DNA from: CAVTGO01 sp963734275
GTDB lineage: Bacteria; Actinomycetota; UBA4738; HRBIN12
Assembly: GCA_963734275.1 (NCBI GenBank)
Contig: CAVTGO010000010.1
Location: 124,001 to 188,000, forward strand
Length of the DNA: 64,000 bases
Direction: 5' to 3'
The position numbers were made by a program, and so were the translations under genes. The notes under the pieces are model-generated. The model was not told where the DNA came from. It saw only the letters and a list, made by a program, of their open reading frames with translations, and made no database searches. Below are positions 62,377 through 64,000 of this stretch, piece after piece; the first letter of the stretch is position 1; each line of letters starts with the position of its first letter.

Positions 62377-63800
62377 GATGGATCCCCCTCGTCGAGATCC
62401 TCGTCCGCGTCGGACGCGAGCCCCGCGTCGCCGAACCGCCGCCGGAGCAAGGATCCGGGCACGAGGCAGGCGACCACGACGATCGCGGCGGCCACCCCGT
62501 AGCGCCCGAGGGTCGTCGCGACGTCCAGCTCGGTCGGCGAGGGAAGGTCGACCAGACGCCCCTCCGGGTCGTGCTCGAACGCGACGAGCCCGGCGTCGGG
62601 GCCTCCCTTCACGGCCACCACGACCTCGGGCGCGAGCGCGATCGCGCCGATCAGCCCCGGCGTCGGCGCGTTCTGCCATACGAGGTGGCCCGTGTCCGCG
62701 TCGAGGGCGACGAGCCGGCCGTCGTTCAGGCCGATGAGCACAGCGCCGCCGGTGACGACGGGCGAGCTCCGCAAGACGAGCTCGTTCAACTGGTGATCCC
62801 ACACCCGGTCGCCGTCGCCCGCCTCGAACCGATAGACGCCTCCCGAGAGGTCGGCCACGTAGACGGCCTCGCCGGCGAACGCCGGTGAGCCGACCGGTGA
62901 GATCACCGAGAGGATCAGCTTCGTCCACGTCGCCTCGCCCGTCTCCGGGTCGAGCGATCGCACGAGCCGGTCCGGCGCCCCGAAGACGACCGACGTGCCG
63001 TCCGTGGCCGCTGCCGAGCCCGTCGTCGACGCGATCTCGGGGAACACCTGCCACCGGCGCTCGCCGTCGGCCGCCGAGAAGGCCGATACCGGGAGCCGCG
63101 TGGCGTCGCCGTCGCGCCCAACCGTGTAGACCGTGCCGCCCGCCGCGGCGATCGAGGCGTCGAGACGGCCACCACCGTCCGCCGTCCAGCGGACGGTCCC
63201 GTCCTCGAGGTCGAGCGCGTAAACCTTCCCGTCTTCGTCGCCGACGTACACGGCGGTCCCGTCCACCGTGACGCCGGTGCGCGACACCGCCTCGAGTGGC
63301 GAGCGCCATCGCTCGGTGCGATCCGCCAGGTTCACGGCCACGAGCGCGGCGGGGGCGTCGTCGGAGCCCTCGGCCACCTCGACATCCTCGGTGAACAGCA
63401 CGATCGCGTCGTCGCCGAGGACGCCGATCGCGGGCGGGGCGAGGGGGCCTCCCTGCCGGGCCACATCCCAGGCGACCTCGCCGGTCGCGAGGTCGATCCC
63501 GTAGACGCCTTCGGTGCCCAGGCTCACGGCCTGTCCCTCGACGATCACTGCCGGGGAGAGCGCCTCCCCGGCCGGCGCGGGGAGGGACCAGCGGACACGG
63601 TACGGGGGAGACGGTCCGTCGGCGAACGTGCCCGGATGCCCGGGCCCACCCTGGAACTGCGACCATCCCGGCACGTCGATCTGTGCGAGCGCCGGCAGCA
63701 CCGCGGCGCCCACGACAGTGGCGGCCGTCAGGGCGACGGCCGAGAGCCTTCGGAGCAGCGTGGTGGACAGGCGAGCCTTCCCGGGTCCGGGGGACGGCAC
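62373..63800 (-). CDS. Secreted PQQ-type beta-propeller protein with C-terminal membrane anchor
   Basis: 475 residues. Signal peptide (about 1-40, VALTAATVVGAAVLPALA), an opening WSQFQGGPGHPG typical of PQQ-like propellers, then repeated blades (GVYGIDLATGEVAWDVA, GKVYALDLEDGTVRWTADGG, GRLVALDADTGHLVWQNA), and one C-terminal helix (about 432-450) with a short acidic cytosolic tail. BamB-like in fold; no PQQ-dehydrogenase active site seen. It probably scaffolds or senses at the cell surface together with the coupled membrane protein. Confidence 0.87.
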   Translation of the reverse strand: MPSPGPGKARLSTTLLRRLSAVALTAATVVGAAVLPALAQIDVPGWSQFQGGPGHPGTFADGPSPPYRVRWSLPAPAGEALSPAVIVEGQAVSLGTEGVYGIDLATGEVAWDVARQGGPLAPPAIGVLGDDAIVLFTEDVEVAEGSDDAPAALVAVNLADRTERWRSPLEAVSRTGVTVDGTAVYVGDEDGKVYALDLEDGTVRWTADGGGRLDASIAAAGGTVYTVGRDGDATRLPVSAFSAADGERRWQVFPEIASTTGSAAATDGTSVVFGAPDRLVRSLDPETGEATWTKLILSVISPVGSPAFAGEAVYVADLSGGVYRFEAGDGDRVWDHQLNELVLRSSPVVTGGAVLIGLNDGRLVALDADTGHLVWQNAPTPGLIGAIALAPEVVVAVKGGPDAGLVAFEHDPEGRLVDLPSPTELDVATTLGRYGVAAAIVVVACLVPGSLLRRRFGDAGLASDADEDLDEGDPS

Positions 63801-63840
63801 ATCGTACCCGGCGGCAGCGCGCTCGGTAGGCGACCCGGAC

Positions 63841-64000
63841 CTACGCTGCCGCGCTCGCGAGCGGCGCGAGCCGGATCATCGCCGAGACGCTCAGCGGCCC
63901 GAGGAAGTCGAACGGGTCGACGTACGTCCCGTCCCGGCGCACGCCGAAATGCAGGTGCGGCACGTCGGCGCCCGGATGACCCCCGCCGGTGGCCGCGACG
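63841..64000 (-). CDS. M23 (LytM-type) metallopeptidase, C-terminal fragment
   Basis: Only the last 52 or so codons are inside the window; the 5' part lies beyond base 64000. The frame reads VAATGGGHPGADVPHLHFGV, containing the HxHFG zinc-site motif of M23 peptidoglycan endopeptidases, followed by RRDGTYVDPFDFLGPL and a short Ala-rich end. TAG stop at 63841-63843. Confidence 0.85.
   Translation of the reverse strand, partial: VAATGGGHPGADVPHLHFGVRRDGTYVDPFDFLGPLSVSAMIRLAPLASAAA

Overview
The window is a very GC-rich (about 70 % by eye), gene-dense stretch of bacterial chromosome. It looks like a deep-branching member of the Actinomycetota. Supporting points are the core gene order (dxr-rseP-ispG ... 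proS-rimP-nusA-ylxR-infB and ftsK ... cinA-recA-recX-rny), frequent GTG and TTG starts with 1-17 bp overlaps, a perfect actinobacterial-type LexA box before recA, and lipoprotein signals. The lineage makes diaminopimelate with a direct LL-DAP aminotransferase (DapL) and carries both RNase Y and RNase J. I see no tRNA, rRNA, CRISPR array, insertion sequence, prophage or recognisable defence system.

Layout. 1-11.6 kb (minus strand): hflX (cut by the edge), dapL, dapF, miaA, miaB, rny, recX, recA, thpR, cinA and a RodZ-like HTH membrane protein. 11.7-13.4 kb (plus): two paralogous unknown proteins, a DUF6529-like membrane protein and a 35-residue membrane peptide. 13.4-18.2 kb (minus): ftsK, rnj, dapA. 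18.6-20.2 kb: a lipoprotein, a histidine phosphatase and a LysE-type exporter. 20.2-31.7 kb (minus): Eis-like acetyltransferase, PIG-L deacetylase, dapB, M16 protease, pnp, rpsO, a secreted protein, a receptor Ser/Thr kinase, CapA-like protein and ribF. 31.7-35.6 kb (plus): a four-gene envelope cluster (betaine-type binding lipoprotein, degenerate PAP2 fused to a kinase, lipoprotein, intact PAP2), facing a YbhN/UPF0104 gene. 36.6-43.3 kb (minus): truB, nrnA, rbfA, ylxP, infB, ylxR, nusA, rimP. 43.4-48.7 kb: a small unknown, proS and two large secreted paralogs. 48.7-50.9 kb (plus): trpE-trpG behind what reads as a complete Trp-codon attenuator. 50.9-64 kb (minus): ispG, yjbQ, a two-component system, rseP, dxr, cdsA, frr, pyrH, tsf, rpsB, a membrane protein, a PQQ-propeller protein and the end of an M23 peptidase.

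How the genes fit together. dapA, dapB, dapL and dapF cover most of the lysine/peptidoglycan DAP branch. dxr and ispG belong to the MEP isoprenoid route. rny, rnj and pnp make up much of an RNA-decay machinery. rimP, nusA, infB, rbfA, rpsB, tsf, frr and rpsO serve transcription and translation. The most interesting points are the trp attenuator, the PAP2/kinase/flippase-like envelope cluster, the secreted paralog pair, an 83 %-identical repeat shared by the tails of NusA and ribosomal protein S2, a long acidic N-terminus on CdsA, and clustered single-base indels in ispG and truB that are probably sequence errors. Most of the window is conserved housekeeping; I did not find a clear new defence or mobile system.
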